Positions 61,101 to 64,000 of a DNA stretch of 64,000 nucleotides are shown here, in pieces (position 1 is the stretch's first letter; each line of letters begins with the position of its first letter). A model generated the notes under the pieces. The model did not search any database, was not told the origin of the DNA, and saw nothing but the letters and a program-made list of their open reading frames with translations. This stretch comes from Adineta ricciae (taxonomy: Eukaryota > Rotifera > Eurotatoria > Adinetida > Adinetidae). The stretch is from contig CAJNOJ010000067.1 of the NCBI GenBank assembly GCA_905250025.1, positions 376,141-440,140 of the forward strand, written 5' to 3'. A program made the translations under genes and the position numbers.

Positions 61101-62128
61101 AATAAAATATTTTCTTAAAACAAATATATCTTCTCAATATCCATTCGAACTTAAGATATATTAGAAGAACAAAGTTCTCCATATTTCACTTTGAGTTAAC
61201 CCCATCCTTATAAAATTGTTCTCGATGGGCAGATTTTAAAAAATTAAATTTATTATTGAAATAAGAATTTTTTTCGGAATTTTTCATTAGAATTCAATGA
61301 TAACGTCGCAATTGAATAATAGGGCAATGACAATCTTACTTATTTATTCATTTGGTAAATAAGTCATGGAATTACCGAACGACATAATGCAATGAATTGA
61401 ACAATTGATCCACCATGTAGTGTAGTTGGATCTCCTTCATAGTTTGCTTCTTTTTACTGGAACCTATTTTTGTCGATGCAATTTACATAATTCCATTGAT
61501 TTCTCTCACAAACGAAAGTAGCTTGAAGATCAATTTCCACGTTCGAATCTACTAAAGGTCCATCATCATGCTGATAACATGTTATCGATTGACCGCAGCG
61601 AAGAAGAATTTCCTTGATAATACCAAACAAGTAACGTTCGTCATATCGATTCACTTAGTCCTCGGCTGCACAACGTTGAGTTTTTCTTTTTTACTGGAAA
61701 TCCAACAAAGAACGTGGCCCAGACATAAATCCAATACAAAACAATGACTTTTCTTCATTGCTTGAGCTCGGCAGTATTTGTTTGTTTATGGCAGCTCCAA
61801 CTTTAAAAAACCGCCCTCATGTATTTCCACCAGTCAACAAGCACGCCCATCCAGCACTTGAGGATTTCATTATATCCACCCAGTATACCACTTTACAATT
61901 CACACACACACTATGAAAAAGTCGATAATATTGAAAAATACTGTCTTCGCATATTTGTGATTTTCTTTTCCAGCTATTAAGAAAAAAAAGAATCTGAAAT
62001 TAATAGAGTGAAAAATAAAAACCTCCGAACGTTTCTTTATATTTACTTCTGAAAGAAGTCTTTCAAGCGAATATTCCCTCTTTCTTTGCAGATGTTGATC
62101 TTTCAAAAATTCTTTTACAACATGATGT
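61101..62128. other. AT-rich spacer, possible small exon on minus strand
   Basis: A minus-strand stretch (61454-61654) reads NRYDERYLFGIIKEILLRCG and on to CERNQWNYVNCIDKNRFQ, with four Cys residues. It has no ATG and no identified partner exon. Otherwise AT-rich with nothing recognised. Confidence 0.35.
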
Positions 62129-62627
62129 TCATGTACAGTGGCAACGTCTGGCTCTCAGAAAAACAAACCATATCATGATTAATGTTGCCAGAAGCAAAAC
62201 CCCAAGACATCCAAAAGCGGCACATAACTGTCTCAAATACGATGTAGTTATACAAAAGAATAAGAAGAACTTATTTCTATACCTGTGTCTGACTATGTTC
62301 TGTAGGCTCTTCTTTGGTAAAGATGAGACTATTTACTAGTGTTCCATTATGAATTAAATATGAAACCCAGAAATTTTCATCATAGCAAGGAAGATATTCA
62401 CAGCCCTCTCCTGAGCAGTCAAAGCATGTATGTGCATGAATCGTATAGTTCAATAGTAAACAACTTGTATTATCATAGAGACGTTGTGATTGTCGTTCTT
62501 TGACATACTTAGCTGTTGCAATCGAACCCCAAATAATCCATGGGCCATAAAATATGAAACCAATTACTGAAAAAAATAGATAGAAACCACCCCAATTGAT
62601 GAGAAATTTGCAACATGATCTAATCAT
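62129..62627 (-). CDS. Two-pass membrane protein with Cys-rich extracellular loop
   Basis: The ATG at 62627 gives MIRSCCKFLINWGGFYLFFS, following a splice acceptor (GTTACAG) 15 nt upstream. The first hydrophobic helix (GGFYLFFSVIGFIFYGPWII) is followed by a loop with N-glycosylation sites and six Cys (TSCLLLNYTIHAHTCFDCSG, CEYLPCYDENF). A short intron after SQTQ joins it to LCAAFGCLGVLLLATLIMIW, a second membrane helix, and a tail ending RRCHCT. The short-tail, two-helix, Cys-loop layout resembles BK-channel beta subunits, but the similarity is structural only, so I give no symbol. It lies near another small membrane protein on the same strand. Confidence 0.6.
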
Positions 62628-63095
62628 TTGAAATATTGCTCTGTAACGCAAAATTCAGCGACAAATAATCATTTATAATCTATCAGTAAGATATTGTAAA
62701 AGATGAAAGGAGTCTTGTCTTTCAATGAATTTCGTTGACAAATGATAAGAACGAGAATATTTTCATTGAGAAAATGTGAATAAATAAATGACTTCTATTT
62801 TCTATACTGATGGAAAATGGAAGTCTTTTAAAAAAATTAAAGTACTTAACCCTCGACTGTACGAGGCCGAGTTTTTTCTGTGTCCATGGTGACAGTAGTA
62901 TGAAATTTCTCGATTTTACATGTAAAATTGACTTCGGATGAACCGGATGTCTCGAAAATGTATAAGTCTATGCCTTGAATAGTAATTTAATCCTACTGAA
63001 TAGTTTCAAATCAATGATATGATAAATCAAAGTATGAAGTACTGATGATGCATTTTTATTGAAAGAGATCTTTTTAAACTTAGAACCTTTAATAT
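62628..63095. other. Spacer between two minus-strand membrane-protein genes
   Basis: AT-rich; holds the 5' untranslated part of the left gene and the 3' end of the right one. Nothing else seen. Confidence 0.6.
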
Positions 63096-63497
63096 TCATA
63101 GAATATTTTTAGTTATTATTATCTTTGTCATCAATTGTTTTTGTTCATTCGAGATTATTCTAGAATTGAGAAAAATGAGATAACCACATGCACATAAGCC
63201 GCATAGTGTTGTTATACAATTTGTGACTAATGTTACATACGACCATTTCAAAGCTTTGGAATAATTTTGTCGTCGTTTAAATTTATGCGTTCGAAAAGAA
63301 CAGCCAATTGCTATTACGCCGAGAATGACGCCACCAATAAGAACATTTAAATAAGACCAAATTATCCATTCATGAAGTGATTCGATCGATTTGGCGTTGG
63401 TGTTTTCTTCCGATCGTTCTATTACGTCATGGTCAGTAAGTAAAGGATCGTCGTCATTCATTTTCCGCGTATGTCTTGTTTTTCTTCGGCGAAACAA
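63096..63497 (-). CDS. CD225/dispanin (IFITM-like) family membrane protein
   Basis: The acidic N terminus (MNDDDPLLTDHDVIERSEEN, after an optional upstream start MFRRRKTRHTRK) leads to LHEWIIWSYLNVLIGGVILG and VIAIGCSFRTHKFKRRQNYS, then the second helix SYVTLVTNCITTLCGLCACG. The pattern W-S-x-x-N-x-L, small residues in the first helix, a basic loop with NYSKA and a second transmembrane helix is that of the CD225 domain in dispanins (IFITM, PRRT, TMEM233, SYNDIG1). Cysteines beside the helices may be palmitoylated. The family has roles in membrane curvature and vesicle fusion; the specific role here is unknown. Confidence 0.65.
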   Translation of the reverse strand: MFRRRKTRHTRKMNDDDPLLTDHDVIERSEENTNAKSIESLHEWIIWSYLNVLIGGVILGVIAIGCSFRTHKFKRRQNYSKALKWSYVTLVTNCITTLCGLCACGYLIFLNSRIISNEQKQLMTKIIITKNIL

Positions 63498-64000
63498 TGA
63501 TTAAGTTAATATTTGACCTGCATCGTAAAAAGAAAAGAACAATAGACAGTTATAAATTTTGATCGTCCTTTTAGTCAGAGCGCAGGAAAAATAAAGCATA
63601 AAATGTATATCATTGCAGATTATATACTCATAATAAATGTTTATCGATGTCTAAGTCATGTTCTGCTGATATACTTGTAATTACGAGTTTTCTTCGTTGA
63701 ATTTGCAATCGTGTTAGGACTTAAAATTATGAAGTCACGGATGTCATCAGTAAAACATGTCGAACGAAGAGAATATTTTTATATAAAGTCTCAAATAACG
63801 CTTTATGTGAAACAATTGTTGTTTTCAAAAACAAAAACTGTAGATTCTGTGTAAAAAAAATAAACGCATAGAAATAAAAGTAAATATATACTCTGAAGAG
63901 ATTCGTTATTTAAGGAAAGAGATATTTTAATCAAGTTATTTTTATTCCACTCATGCATGATAGACTGTTTTTTCTTTCTCCGGATCCACATGTTGAGTAT
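63498..64000. other. Right-edge spacer
   Basis: AT-rich sequence upstream of the CD225-type gene. A 62-codon minus-strand frame (63803-63991) has no similarity. No gene supported. Confidence 0.55.

Overview
The window looks like nuclear DNA of a bdelloid rotifer (Adineta/Rotaria-type). The evidence is AT-rich sequence, dense animal genes cut by very short introns (mostly 43-62 nt), a histone H2A with an extended C-terminal tail of the kind described from bdelloids, an ADP-ribosyltransferase fused to tetratricopeptide repeats, and likely 5' splice acceptors just upstream of start codons, as expected where spliced-leader trans-splicing occurs. The genus is an inference. Nothing in the window is prokaryotic.

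Layout. 1-1.2 kb: end of an intermediate filament gene. 2.3 kb: small protein with an acylation-type N terminus. 3.0-5.1 kb (-): DLC1/STARD-type RhoGAP-START protein. 6.3-7.4 kb (-): disordered protein of unknown role. 9.9-12.1 kb (-): ribosomal proteins RPS15A (cytosolic) and MRPS22 (mitochondrial). 12.8-16.1 kb: complete core histone quartet as two divergent pairs, H2A/H2B and H3/H4, all with an intron and all ending in the same histone hairpin. 16.7-19.9 kb (+): ARHGAP22/24/25-type RhoGAP followed closely by eIF4E. 22.0-22.6 kb: hAT-like non-autonomous element. 23.1-27.9 kb (+): prefoldin 1, adenosine kinase and a SPOP-like MATH-BTB protein, close enough together to be operon-like. 28.6-30.4 kb: beta-TrCP. 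32.4-33.8 kb: rhodopsin-class GPCR. 34.7-38.6 kb: COPI beta-prime. 39.6-45.1 kb: acylated TPR-like protein, type I surface protein, SNAP-25-like protein and a tetraspan protein. 47-52.4 kb: short unknown protein and a cyclic-nucleotide-gated channel. 53.5-61 kb: accessory region with small gene candidates, an ADP-ribosyltransferase-TPR gene, dispersed repeats, a 97-bp hAT-type miniature element, GC-rich fold-back patches and a 593-bp hAT-like insertion inside a probable exon. 62.1-63.5 kb (-): two small membrane proteins.

Most of the window is housekeeping: translation, chromatin, vesicle coat, protein folding, purine salvage and ubiquitin ligase adaptors. Several genes suit Rho signalling, membrane excitability and vesicle fusion. 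The most unusual material is the run of hAT-like miniature elements with 8-bp target duplications, one apparently breaking a gene. Also notable are the intron-bearing histone quartet with a modified H2A and H3, the repeated use of exactly 54-nt stop-free introns, and a BTB fold split by a long disordered insert. Exon joins were made by eye from GT/AG signals and protein similarity remembered from the families; no database search was run.
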